Shown one piece after another: positions 16,964-25,891 of a stretch of DNA of 64,000 nucleotides. Each line of letters starts with the position of its first letter. Within the stretch, counting starts at the first letter, position 1. Location: NCBI GenBank assembly GCA_964619555.1, contig CAZUDV010000010.1:124001-188000 (forward strand), read 5' to 3'. The translations under genes and the position numbers were made by a program. The notes under the pieces are model-generated. The model was not told the origin of the DNA. It saw only the letters and a list, made by a program, of their open reading frames with translations, and searched no databases. This stretch comes from JAGOPY01 sp964619555 (lineage in GTDB: Bacteria; Bacteroidota; Bacteroidia; Bacteroidales; JAGOPY01).

Positions 16964-18065
16964 CGAAGCGGTTCAATTCGAGTTCATCCGATGCATTTTC
17001 AAAATCTGATTTATTTTCCTTTTTCTGTGCAAAATCCTCCAGTTTTTCCGGATATTGTCCTTTCGCATTCATTTCGAGGATTTTCCTGACCTGGTCCAGT
17101 GGGATGGCAACCATGTTGAACTCATCTCCTTCATACGAATACCACATCAGTTTTTTAAATACTTCTGTTTTCAGATGGACTCCGTTACCTTTTTTGGTCC
17201 TCAGTACCGCACGGGTATCCGGGAATTCTTTCATGGCATCCACGTAAACATCGTATTCATAATTCAGGCAACATTTCAGTTTGCTGCACTGGCCTGCCAA
17301 TTTCTGAGGATTAAGAGCAAGTTGCTGCACCCTGGCGGCCTGGGTGGTAACTGACCGGAACTTCGAGAGCCAGGTGGAGCAACACAGTTCCCTGCCACAG
17401 GAACCAATACCGCCAAGCCTGCTGGCTTCCTGCCGGACCCCTATCTGCCGCATTTCAATCCGGACCCGGAACATATCGGCCAGAATACGGATCAGTTTAC
17501 GGAAATCAACCCTTTCATCGGCAGTATAGTAAAATATCGCCTTGGTGCCATCGCCCTGGTATTCCACATCACTGATCTTCATTTCCAGCTCTAGGTCAGC
17601 GGCGGCCGTCCTTGAATCGAACATCGTCTTATCTTCCAGTTCTACAGAATTGATCCATTTTTCGATGTCAGTTGCCCGGGCTTTTCGGTAAACTTTTTTA
17701 ATATTTTCCGAAGAGGGATCCTGGTTTTTCTTGCGCATCTGGATACGGCATGCTTCCCCAACCAGCGTTACAATGCCGATATCATGGCCCGGCGATGCCT
17801 CAACTGCCACGATATCGCCCTCGCTGATATCATATTCCGTATTGATCCTGAAGAATTCCTTTCGGCTGTTCTTAAACCTGATCTCAACGCAGTCAAATGC
17901 TTTCTGGCCTTGCGGAAGATCAATATTCTCCAGCCAGTTGTAACAGTCCATTTTGGAGCATCCGGGCTGATAGGTATGGCGGTTGCTATCATACATCCTG
18001 GGGTTATGGATACAGCCTCTCGACAGAAATGAATTGTCCGATATATGTTTTTGTTCTTCTTCCAT
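16953..18065 (-). CDS. PSP1 domain protein, RicT/YaaT-like
   Basis: The 370-residue protein carries the PSP1 core. The signature is cysteine-rich: GIGSCGRELCCSTWL near residue 222 followed by GQCSKLKCCLNYEYDVY near 258. In Bacillus the homologue RicT forms an Fe-S complex with RicA and RicF that affects RNA maturation. The Bacteroidota function is not established. An extra N-terminal segment with CIHNPRMY and CSKMDCYNW adds more cysteines. It sits directly after holB, with which PSP1 genes are also adjacent in other phyla. Confidence 0.9.
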   Translation of the reverse strand: MEEEQKHISDNSFLSRGCIHNPRMYDSNRHTYQPGCSKMDCYNWLENIDLPQGQKAFDCVEIRFKNSRKEFFRINTEYDISEGDIVAVEASPGHDIGIVTLVGEACRIQMRKKNQDPSSENIKKVYRKARATDIEKWINSVELEDKTMFDSRTAAADLELEMKISDVEYQGDGTKAIFYYTADERVDFRKLIRILADMFRVRIEMRQIGVRQEASRLGGIGSCGRELCCSTWLSKFRSVTTQAARVQQLALNPQKLAGQCSKLKCCLNYEYDVYVDAMKEFPDTRAVLRTKKGNGVHLKTEVFKKLMWYSYEGDEFNMVAIPLDQVRKILEMNAKGQYPEKLEDFAQKKENKSDFENASDELELNRFDEK

Positions 18066-18079
18066 TCGTATAATTTGGA

Positions 18080-18108
18080 CAAAAATAAGGATTATTGACG
18101 ATCCACAA
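18080..18108 (-). promoter_or_regulatory. Putative promoter for the ricT-like/gldH/PBP1A genes
   Basis: On the minus strand TTG (18108-18106) is followed after 18 bp by TATTTTTG (18087-18080), matching the Bacteroidota -33/-7 arrangement. The -7 element lies 14 bp upstream of the ATG at 18065, and the -33 element is inside the end of holB. It would allow transcription separate from holB. Confidence 0.45.
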
Positions 18109-19279
18109 GATCAGCAGCTTTTTTACCCTTCATCAGGAGTATCGTGAATGTGAGTGACAGGTCCATTAAGAGGATCCCCGGATTGGCGTTACGTTCGATA
18201 TGGTACTGGGCTTTCTCCAGTTCTTGGGTAAAATCCTGAAGATTGACATGATTAATGAACGGACCGAATTTCACCAGGAACTCCTTTTCTTCCGGATTTA
18301 ACCTTGCAGCCTCAGGATTCCTGTAGTTGATGAGCATGGCGTTGCGCATGATCCTTTCGGCATACGCCAGGAAATTCCTTTGTTGCTCCCGGCCCAGTTT
18401 TGACAGCTCGGTAGTAAAATCAAGCGTCTCTTTCAATTTGTTCTTCGAATGCAATTCATAGCACAGGCGCATCCATTTTACAAACTTCTCATGAAAATCC
18501 AGTTCAGCTTCTTCCCTTTTAAATATCCTAATCGCCCGGGTAAGATTTCCATCCGCAAGCGGGACTATGCGAACCGCATCCTCTTCAGGACAATCCAAGC
18601 GAAGTAGCCCATCGTGGATATCCTTGTCATTAAGTTTAGGAAATTTAACCATTTGAGTCCTGGAGAGAATAGTACTGATTATTTTCTCGGGTGATTCGGT
18701 AATCAGGATAAAGAGGGATTTGTCAGGGGGTTCTTCCAGGATTTTGAGGATTTTAGGCGCTGCAGCATGGAATAACCGTTCAGCCATCCAGATGATCATC
18801 ACTTTAAACTCGGATTCATAACTTTTATAGCTAAGAGTGCGAAGGATATCGCTGCAGTCATCCGCGTTGATAATGCCCTGTTTTTTCTCAAAACCTGCCA
18901 CCGCATACCACTCATTCAGATTAAGCCTGAAGTCATTCTCCAGCAGGGATTGTCGCCAGGTTTTCAGATAATCCTTGCTCATCGGGTTTTTATCCACTTC
19001 TTTGCTGGTTGCGACCGGGAAAATGAAATGCAAATCCGGATGGACAAGTTTGTCATATTTGAGGCACGAGGGACAGGTACCGCAAGAGTCGGGATTACCC
19101 GATTCGTTCCCGATCCGTGCGCGGCAGTTGATGAACTGGGCGTAAGCAATGGCCATTGCGAGTTTCCGTGAACCTTCCGGGCCATGGAACAGTTGGGCAT
19201 GACTGACGCGGTTCTCCAGGACTGTCCTGACGAGTTTGCTTTTAATATTCTGTTGGCCGGTTATTTGCTTGAATTGCAA
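18092..19279 (-). CDS. holB: DNA polymerase III subunit delta'
   Basis: The 395-residue clamp-loader subunit has an AAA+ fold. The P-loop-like FHGPEGSRKLAMA near residue 32 lacks the normal GKT/S, as expected for delta', which does not hydrolyse ATP. The four-cysteine zinc module (C53, C67, C70, C73) follows. Later motifs are ILEEPPDKSLFILITE and ILSRTQMVKFP, the SRC-like sensor segment. The start is TTG 19279, giving MQFKQITGQQ, which fits the family start; an upstream in-frame TAG leaves no ATG alternative. Confidence 0.9.
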   Translation of the reverse strand: MQFKQITGQQNIKSKLVRTVLENRVSHAQLFHGPEGSRKLAMAIAYAQFINCRARIGNESGNPDSCGTCPSCLKYDKLVHPDLHFIFPVATSKEVDKNPMSKDYLKTWRQSLLENDFRLNLNEWYAVAGFEKKQGIINADDCSDILRTLSYKSYESEFKVMIIWMAERLFHAAAPKILKILEEPPDKSLFILITESPEKIISTILSRTQMVKFPKLNDKDIHDGLLRLDCPEEDAVRIVPLADGNLTRAIRIFKREEAELDFHEKFVKWMRLCYELHSKNKLKETLDFTTELSKLGREQQRNFLAYAERIMRNAMLINYRNPEAARLNPEEKEFLVKFGPFINHVNLQDFTQELEKAQYHIERNANPGILLMDLSLTFTILLMKGKKAADLVDRQ

Positions 19280-19295
19280 GGGAGTAATAAAATTG

Positions 19296-19319
19296 GTACT
19301 ACCACTATAGTCGTAGTAC
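19296..19319. repeat. 24-bp nearly perfect palindrome between sdhB and holB
   Basis: The arms GTACTAC (19296-19302) and GTAGTAC (19313-19319) flank an inner perfect palindrome ACTATAGT (19304-19311), with a single C-C mismatch on each side. It lies 17 bp upstream of the holB start and downstream of a T-rich stretch following sdhB. It could be an operator or an RNA hairpin. It does not have the T-run of a terminator on its downstream side. Confidence 0.5.
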
Positions 19320-19361
19320 GATTTTTGATAAAATTAAAAAAAAATAATCCAAAAGACCGGA

Positions 19362-20138
19362 TCAACCTCCGCCGGAGGTTCGTTCGATTTCTTTTTCGGC
19401 GCCGACTTTAGCTGCAAAGAACCCCCTGTTCATACGGGCGATATTGGTCACTTTGATCTCTTTGGGGCATTCAGCCTCACAGGCATAGGTATTGGTGCAG
19501 TTTCCGAAACCCAGTTCATCCATGCGAGCCACCATAGCCTGCACTCTTTTCTGTGCTTCAGCCTCGCCCTGCGGTAACAGGGCCAGCTGGGAAATTTTTG
19601 CCGATACGAAGAGCATGGCCGAGGCATTCTTGCAAGCTGCCACACAAGCACCGCATCCAATGCATGACGCTGCATCCATCGCCAGGTCCGCTTTAATTTT
19701 AGGGACGGGCAACGCATGGGCGTCCGGAGCATTGCCGGTGGCAATGGAAATATATCCTCCGGCCTGAATGATCTTGTCAAATGCCGACCGGTCAATCATC
19801 AGGTCGCGAAGTATCGGAAAAGCCTTGGCCCTGAAAGGTTCAATAACAATAGTGGAACCGCTTTTAAACCTGCGCATATGCATCTGGCATACCGTGATGC
19901 CTTTGTCGGGGCCATGCGGGCGCCCGTTGATGTATAAGGAACAGGTGCCGCAGATACCCTCCCGGCAATCATGCTCGAATGCGATGGGCATTTCGAACTT
20001 ATCCACCAGGCTTTCATTCAGGATGTCCAGCATTTCAAGGAAAGAACAGTCGGGAGATATATTAGCCACGTGGTAGGTTTCAAAGCGGCCTTTCGCTTTT
20101 GCGTTTTCCTGGCGCCATATTTTTAATTTGAAATCCAT
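19362..20138 (-). CDS. sdhB: Succinate dehydrogenase/fumarate reductase iron-sulfur subunit
   Basis: The 258-residue electron-transfer subunit links the flavoprotein to quinone. The [2Fe-2S] ligands are in DCREGICGTCSLYING (C58, C63, C66) with a fourth cysteine in TVCQM. The second domain has CIGCGACVAACKNASAM and CEAECPKEI for the [4Fe-4S] and [3Fe-4S] centres. It is the last gene of sdhC-sdhA-sdhB. In Bacteroidota this complex often acts as fumarate reductase, and sequence alone does not fix the direction. Confidence 0.95.
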   Translation of the reverse strand: MDFKLKIWRQENAKAKGRFETYHVANISPDCSFLEMLDILNESLVDKFEMPIAFEHDCREGICGTCSLYINGRPHGPDKGITVCQMHMRRFKSGSTIVIEPFRAKAFPILRDLMIDRSAFDKIIQAGGYISIATGNAPDAHALPVPKIKADLAMDAASCIGCGACVAACKNASAMLFVSAKISQLALLPQGEAEAQKRVQAMVARMDELGFGNCTNTYACEAECPKEIKVTNIARMNRGFFAAKVGAEKEIERTSGGG

Positions 20139-20260
20139 GTTTGCTTTAGTTTTAAGGTTTGAATTGCAAGGTTTATTTCAGTGACTATTCTGATTCCGGT
20201 TTAATTTTCAAGTATCCTGATCCAAATACTGAACCCTTAAACCTTAAACCTCAATACTCG

Positions 20261-22201
20261 TTACTTATAGCTTCTTTGCTTAACTTCCACAAATTCGTAA
20301 TCCAGTTTCTCCTGATGAAGTTCCGCCGGTTTATCAGGGCCTTTGTATTCCCAGGCAGAAACGAACATATAGTCCTTGTCGTTCCGTAACGCTTCGCCGT
20401 CTTCCGTCTGGTATTCCGTCCGGAAATGGCCGCCGCATGATTCTTCCCGGTCAAGCGCATCGAGAGCCATCAGTTCTCCGAGTTCCAGGAAATCGGCCAG
20501 CCGTGTGGCCTTTTGAAGTTCCGGATTAAGCTCATCTGCTTTACCGGGAATCCGGACATCCTTCCAGAATTCGGCTTTCAGCTCAGGGATCATTTCCAGC
20601 GCCTTCTTCAATCCTTCCTTGTGCCGGGCCATTCCGACCTCCTCCCACATGATCTTGCCGAGGGCACGGTGGAAGGTGTCCACGGAACGTTTCCCCTGTA
20701 CGCTCATCAGTTTGCCGATCTGCTCCCTGACGTCTTGCTCGGCCTGGAGAAATTCCGGCATATCAATTGAAAAGCGGGGTACTTTGAACTGGTCGGCCAG
20801 GTAATTCTGAACCGTATAGGGCAGGACAAAATAGCCGTCGCTCAGGCCCTGCATCAATGCCGAAGCGCCGAGCCGGTTGGCCCCGTGGTCGGAAAAATTG
20901 GCTTCCCCTCCGACAAACAGGCCCGGAATAGTGCTCTGCAGCTCGTAGTCGACCCAGAGGCCGCCCATGGTATAATGGACGGCGGGATAGATCATCATGG
21001 GGGTTTCATAGGGATTTTCATCCACGATCTTTTCATACATCTGGAACAGATTGCCGTACCGGGCTTCGATCACCCCTTTTCCCAGTCGTTTGATGGCATC
21101 CGCAAAATCCAGGTAAACGGCCAGACCTGTGGGACCAACGCCATAACCGGCATCGCTCCTTTCTTTTGCAGCCCTGGAAGAGATGTCCCGAGGGCTCAGG
21201 TTACCATATGCCGGGTACCTTCTTTCAAGATAATAATCACGGTCTTCCTCCGGTATTTCGGTCGGTTTAAGATCCCCTTTCCGGATTTTTTCGGCATCCT
21301 CTTTCTTTTTGGGCACCCAGATGCGGCCGTCATTCCGGAGGCTTTCGCTCATCAGGGTCAGTTTCGACTGGTATTCGCCATGGACCGGTATGCAGGTGGG
21401 ATGGATCTGGGTAAAGCAGGGGTTCCCGAAGAATGCACCCTTTTTGTAAGCCTGCCAGATGGCGCTTCCGTTACAGTGCATCGCATTGGTTGACAGGAAG
21501 AACACATTGCCATAGCCACCGGTCGCCAGTATCACGGCATGTGCCGAGTGACGCTCGATCTCCCCTGTTACATTATTTCTGACAATAATTCCCCTGGCCC
21601 TGCCATCCACCAAAACAACATCCATCATATCCCGGCGGGTGAACATTTCCACAGAGCCCCTTTCTATTTCCTTGCTCAGGGCTCCATATGCACCCAGCAG
21701 CAACTGTTGTCCCGTCTGGCCGCGGGCATAAAAGGTCCGGGAAACCAGGGCGCCCCCAAAGGAGCGGTTGTCGAGCAACCCGCCATATTCCCTGGCAAAC
21801 GGCACACCTTGTGCAACGCATTGATCTATAATGGCATTGGAAACTTCAGCCAGGCGATAAACATTAGCTTCCCGTGCCCGGTAGTCCCCACCCTTGATGG
21901 TATCATAGAACAGACGGTAAACGCTATCGCCGTCATTGCGGTAATTCTTGGCCGCGTTGATACCGCCCTGGGCCGCAATGCTATGGGCTCGCCGCGGACT
22001 GTCGTGATAGGTGAAACATTTCACTTTAAAGCCAAGTTCCCCCAGGCTTGCCGCTGCAGCAGCACCGGCAAGACCACTACCCACGACAATAATGTCCAGC
22101 TTCCTTTTATTGGCTGGATTGACAAGATTCTGGGTATTCTTATAATTTGTCCATTTTTCAGCAAGCGGGCCGGATGGTATCTTTGCATTCAATTTAGTCA
22201 T
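20261..22201 (-). CDS. sdhA: Succinate dehydrogenase/fumarate reductase flavoprotein subunit
   Basis: The protein has 646 residues. The FAD-binding VVGSGLAGAAAAASLGELG is near residue 36, and the histidyl-FAD site stretch SPRRAHSIAAQGGINAAK is near residue 66. The substrate-site segments HPTCIPVHGEYQSKL and PAVHYTMGGLWVDYE are present, and the C-terminal domain ends with DREESCGGHFRTE. This is the Bacteroidota/epsilonproteobacterial quinol:fumarate reductase-like type. The gene is 27 bp downstream of sdhC. Confidence 0.96.
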   Translation of the reverse strand: MTKLNAKIPSGPLAEKWTNYKNTQNLVNPANKRKLDIIVVGSGLAGAAAAASLGELGFKVKCFTYHDSPRRAHSIAAQGGINAAKNYRNDGDSVYRLFYDTIKGGDYRAREANVYRLAEVSNAIIDQCVAQGVPFAREYGGLLDNRSFGGALVSRTFYARGQTGQQLLLGAYGALSKEIERGSVEMFTRRDMMDVVLVDGRARGIIVRNNVTGEIERHSAHAVILATGGYGNVFFLSTNAMHCNGSAIWQAYKKGAFFGNPCFTQIHPTCIPVHGEYQSKLTLMSESLRNDGRIWVPKKKEDAEKIRKGDLKPTEIPEEDRDYYLERRYPAYGNLSPRDISSRAAKERSDAGYGVGPTGLAVYLDFADAIKRLGKGVIEARYGNLFQMYEKIVDENPYETPMMIYPAVHYTMGGLWVDYELQSTIPGLFVGGEANFSDHGANRLGASALMQGLSDGYFVLPYTVQNYLADQFKVPRFSIDMPEFLQAEQDVREQIGKLMSVQGKRSVDTFHRALGKIMWEEVGMARHKEGLKKALEMIPELKAEFWKDVRIPGKADELNPELQKATRLADFLELGELMALDALDREESCGGHFRTEYQTEDGEALRNDKDYMFVSAWEYKGPDKPAELHQEKLDYEFVEVKQRSYK

Positions 22202-22228
22202 GGTTCCGGAATATTATTTGGTCAGATT

Positions 22229-22909
22229 TTATAAATAGATCAGGAAATAGAGGGGGATCAGGATAAAACCAAGCGGTACCGCAATGGAATAGAAATCCCC
22301 TAATGCTTTGATGAATGGTGTATACTTGGAATGGTTCCATCCCAGCGACTGGAAAGCTGACTGGAAGGCGTGGTTAAGATGGAATCCGGTGAGAATAAGC
22401 AGGATGATATAAAGAATGGCATAGGTATTATTCGTGAAAAGATTGTAGGCCATACTGTAAAAATCATGGTCGTCGATCACTCTCATGGGTCCGGAAGGAG
22501 CCTCCGTTATCCCTTGTTTCACCAGGTAGAAATTCATCAGGTGTATGACGAGGAATATAAAAATAACGACCCCTGTATGTATCATGAATTTGGAGAAGAA
22601 GGAAGTATGCGACCATCCCTCAATCTTATACCTTACCGGCCGGGCAATCCAGTTCTGGATCTGCAGCACAACCCCGACAATGATATGTATGATGAATCCG
22701 CCGAACAGGAACACTTCCATGACCTTGATCAGGGGATTCGTTCCCATGAAATGGGCAGCCTCCCTGAAAATTTCCTTATGATTCTCCGTCACGGGAATAA
22801 GAAATATATTAATCCCGAGATGAACCAGTAAAAATACCATCAAAAATATCCCCGCAAAGGCCATAATGAATTTTTTGGTCAGCGAGGAAAATCGTAAGAA
22901 CTTACTCAT
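22229..22909 (-). CDS. sdhC: Succinate dehydrogenase/fumarate reductase cytochrome b subunit
   Basis: The 226-residue membrane anchor has five predicted helices in the single-polypeptide di-haem arrangement (FrdC-like). Histidines in LVHLGINIF, GFIIHIIVG, FMIHTGVVIF and GFHLNHAFQS are likely haem ligands. ATG at 22909 gives MSKFLRFSSLTKKF; a TTG two codons earlier is possible. It is the first gene of the sdhCAB operon. No good TAnnTTTG element was found directly upstream. Confidence 0.93.
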   Translation of the reverse strand: MSKFLRFSSLTKKFIMAFAGIFLMVFLLVHLGINIFLIPVTENHKEIFREAAHFMGTNPLIKVMEVFLFGGFIIHIIVGVVLQIQNWIARPVRYKIEGWSHTSFFSKFMIHTGVVIFIFLVIHLMNFYLVKQGITEAPSGPMRVIDDHDFYSMAYNLFTNNTYAILYIILLILTGFHLNHAFQSAFQSLGWNHSKYTPFIKALGDFYSIAVPLGFILIPLYFLIYL

Positions 22910-23145
22910 AATCAAAATATTTAAGAAATTCTAAGTTCTGTAATTGAAAAGAATGAAAAATCGGTCGTTAACCGATTAACAAATTTAAAAAATTTATGAA
23001 AAGAGGTACTTTTGGAATTTGAAATGGATAAATTTATAATCAATCTTGATAGAGGGTTTAAGGTAAAAGATTACTGGCTCCTAATCGATTACCAATGACT
23101 AGCAATGTCTAATAATGTCCATCATGGTCTGTTAATGTCTAAATC
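22910..23145. other. Divergent intergenic region with one promoter-like element
   Basis: This 236-bp AT-rich gap between sdhC and the aminopeptidase contains TACTTTTG (23007-23014), matching TAnnTTTG towards the plus-strand gene. It also has a small dyad ATCGGT (22960-22965)/ACCGAT (22971-22976). No ORF of interest was seen. Confidence 0.35.
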
Positions 23146-24435
23146 ATGAATATCATCAGGTTCAACAGCGAATTTCACAGAATCAACAGGGAAAATTTTA
23201 GAAGGAAGTTGCTACCGGGAAGTGCAGCGATCTTTCATTCAAACGATGTGTACTTTCGCAATGGCGACCAGCCTTTCAAATTCAGGCAGCAGTCTGATTT
23301 CTTTTATCTTACAGGCATCGACCAGGAGAGGTCCGTCCTGTTGCTCTATCCGGATTGTCCGAACCCGGAGCTTCGGGAGGTGCTGTTCATAATCGAACCG
23401 TCCGAAGCATTGCAGACCTGGGAAGGACACAAATATTCCAGGAGTGAAGCAACCGGTATCTCGGGAGTTGAGAGGGTCCGGTGGATAGGGCAATTTGATA
23501 CCGTACTTACAGAAGTGATGTCATTTGCCGATAATGTTTACCTGAACGCGAACGAATATGCCAAATTCTCCTCTGAAGTGCCTTACCGTGATATCCGGTT
23601 CGCAATAGAGATCCGGGAGAAGTACCCGAACCACCGTTACCAAAGGGCTGCGCCCTTAATTTATGCTCTGCGGACAATAAAATCGGCCGAGGAAACGGAA
23701 ATGATCAAACAGGCTATCGGGTTGACCGGTCAAGCATTTCAACGGATCCTCGGATTTGTAAGCCCCGGGGTGAAAGAATACGAAATTGAAGCTGAAATCA
23801 CGCACGAATTCCTTTTCAATGGCGCATCCGGGTCAGCTTATCATCCGATCATAGCAACCGGCCTGAATGCCTGCACGTTGCATTATGTCGAAAACAGAGA
23901 TAGATGCGAAGAAGGGGATTTGTTGCTGATGGATTTCGGCGCCGAATATGGCCATTACGCAGCTGACCTCACACGGACGATCCCGGTAAGCGGGAAATTC
24001 ACACCGAGGCAGAAAGAGGTTTACGATGCCGTCTTTCGCGTCCTTCGCCAGGCGCCGATGCTCCTGGTTCCCGGTAAGACCATCGACCAGGTCAACAAAA
24101 CGGCAAATCAATTGCTGGAGAAGGCAATGCTTGACCTTGGGCTCCTTAAAAAGAGTGATATTGAAACGCAGGATACCGACAAACCATTGTTCACGAAATA
24201 TTTTATGCATGGGGTAACCCATTTCCTGGGCCTGGATGTGCATGATGTCGGTTCCAGGTTCGAACCGCTCCGGCCCGGTATGGTGCTGACATTCGAGCCG
24301 GGGCTTTACATCCGGGAAGAGAAAATTGGCATAAGACTGGAGAACAATTATCTGGTGACAGAAGGGGAAGCATTGGATCTGACCGCGGAGGTGCCGGTTG
24401 AAGCAGAGGAGATAGAGGATTTGATGAATAGGTGA
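23146..24435 (+). CDS. pepP: Xaa-Pro aminopeptidase (M24B family)
   Basis: The 429-residue metallopeptidase removes N-terminal residues before proline. An AMP_N domain covers residues 1-130 and the pita-bread catalytic domain follows. The metal ligands lie in LLMDFGAEYGHYAADLTRT (two aspartates), HGVTHFLGLDVHDVG (histidine), LTFEPGLYI and GIRLENNYLV (two glutamates). All five expected ligands are present, so it should be active in the cytoplasm. A second M24B gene follows after 49 bp. Confidence 0.94.
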   Translation: MNIIRFNSEFHRINRENFRRKLLPGSAAIFHSNDVYFRNGDQPFKFRQQSDFFYLTGIDQERSVLLLYPDCPNPELREVLFIIEPSEALQTWEGHKYSRSEATGISGVERVRWIGQFDTVLTEVMSFADNVYLNANEYAKFSSEVPYRDIRFAIEIREKYPNHRYQRAAPLIYALRTIKSAEETEMIKQAIGLTGQAFQRILGFVSPGVKEYEIEAEITHEFLFNGASGSAYHPIIATGLNACTLHYVENRDRCEEGDLLLMDFGAEYGHYAADLTRTIPVSGKFTPRQKEVYDAVFRVLRQAPMLLVPGKTIDQVNKTANQLLEKAMLDLGLLKKSDIETQDTDKPLFTKYFMHGVTHFLGLDVHDVGSRFEPLRPGMVLTFEPGLYIREEKIGIRLENNYLVTEGEALDLTAEVPVEAEEIEDLMNR

Positions 24436-24484
24436 TTGCGGGATTTTTTCTACTTTTACCGCGAAATATTAAATTCAAGTCACC

Positions 24485-25873
24485 ATGTTCGAATCACAAG
24501 TTTATACCGCCCGCCGCCGCCGGCTCCGTTCGCTCATGTCCTCCGGTATCATCCTTATGCCCGGGAACCCTGAAGCAGCCATGAATTATCCCGCCAATAC
24601 CTATCACTACCGACAGGACAGCAATTTCCTCTACTATTTCGGACTGGACCACCCGGACTTCGCCGGTGTGATGGACATCGACAATGGCCAGGATATCATC
24701 TTCGGCAATGATGTGGACATGGACGACATCATCTGGATGGGCCCGCAGCCTTCGGTGAAAGACCAGGCGGCAAAAGCCGGTGTGAGTGAAACGCAGCCAC
24801 TGGCAAAACTGGAACCTTTTATCCGGGAAGCCGTCGCTAAAGGCCGGAAGGTGCATATCGTCAGGCCCTACCGCGGGGAAGTGCTGATCTGGCTTGAAAA
24901 CCTGCTCGGAGTGCACCATTCGCAAATAAAGAACTTCATATCGGATGAACTGATCCGCGGGATTGTGACCATGCGGAGCATCAAGGAAGATGTAGAGATT
25001 GAGGAACTGGAGAAAGCCATTGACGTGGCTTACCTGATGCATACCACCGGCATGAAAATGGCAATGCCGGGCGTAATAGAGCAGCAAATTGCAGGGACCA
25101 TCGAAGGAATCGCCCTTTCGCATTACGGTCCGGTATCTTTCCCCGTGATCCTGAGCATCGACGGGCAGACATTGCATAATCATTACCATGGAAATACCCT
25201 CAAGGAAGGCCGCATGCTTGTCATCGACGCCGGCTGCGAATCGGCCCTGCATTACGCCAGCGATATTACCCGGACGGTTCCGGTAGGATTGAAATTCAGC
25301 CAGCGGCAAAAGGAGATCTATGAAATCGTGCTGAAAGCCAATATGGATACTATAAAGGCTATCCGGCCAGGGATCCAATATAAAGAAATCCACCTCCTGG
25401 CCGCCAGGACCATTGCCAACGGGCTGAAAGAACTTGGGTTGATGAAGGGCGATATGGACGAAGCCGTCGCCCGGGGAGCTCACGCCCTTTTCTTCCCGCA
25501 TGGGCTCGGTCATATGCTGGGACTCGATGTGCATGACATGGAAGGCCTTGGGGAAAACAATGTGGGCTATGACCCCACCATCTCCCGCAGCGACCAGTTC
25601 GGCCTGGCTTTCCTGCGTTTGGCCAGGAAACTGGAACCCGGTTTTGTGCTCACCGATGAACCGGGCATTTATTTCATCCCCGCCCTGATCGACCAGTGGA
25701 AAGGCGAAAACATATTCACCGAATTCATTAATTACGAAAAAGTCGAAACTTACAAAGACTTCGGCGGTATCCGGATCGAAGACGATGTGCTGGTCACGTC
25801 GGATGGATACCGGGTGCTGGGCAAACCTATTCCGAAGACCGTCGCTGAGGTTGAAGGGCTGAGACTGGCTTGA
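24485..25873 (+). CDS. Second Xaa-Pro aminopeptidase-like M24B peptidase
   Basis: The protein has 462 residues with the same two-domain plan as its upstream neighbour. The ligand segments are IDAGCESALHYASDITRT, HGLGHMLGLDVHDMEG, LTDEPGIYFIP and GIRIEDDVLV, so all metal ligands are kept. The two neighbours differ widely outside these motifs, so they are not a recent duplication. An insertion around residues 345-365 (ENNVGYDPTISRSDQFG) makes it longer. It probably has different peptide specificity. Confidence 0.92.
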   Translation: MFESQVYTARRRRLRSLMSSGIILMPGNPEAAMNYPANTYHYRQDSNFLYYFGLDHPDFAGVMDIDNGQDIIFGNDVDMDDIIWMGPQPSVKDQAAKAGVSETQPLAKLEPFIREAVAKGRKVHIVRPYRGEVLIWLENLLGVHHSQIKNFISDELIRGIVTMRSIKEDVEIEELEKAIDVAYLMHTTGMKMAMPGVIEQQIAGTIEGIALSHYGPVSFPVILSIDGQTLHNHYHGNTLKEGRMLVIDAGCESALHYASDITRTVPVGLKFSQRQKEIYEIVLKANMDTIKAIRPGIQYKEIHLLAARTIANGLKELGLMKGDMDEAVARGAHALFFPHGLGHMLGLDVHDMEGLGENNVGYDPTISRSDQFGLAFLRLARKLEPGFVLTDEPGIYFIPALIDQWKGENIFTEFINYEKVETYKDFGGIRIEDDVLVTSDGYRVLGKPIPKTVAEVEGLRLA

Positions 25874-25891
25874 GCGATGTCAGATTGGACA

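Noticed and set aside
24494..25534. Minus-strand ORF of 346 codons
   Set aside because: It is antisense to the second Xaa-Pro aminopeptidase, which has all its metal ligands.
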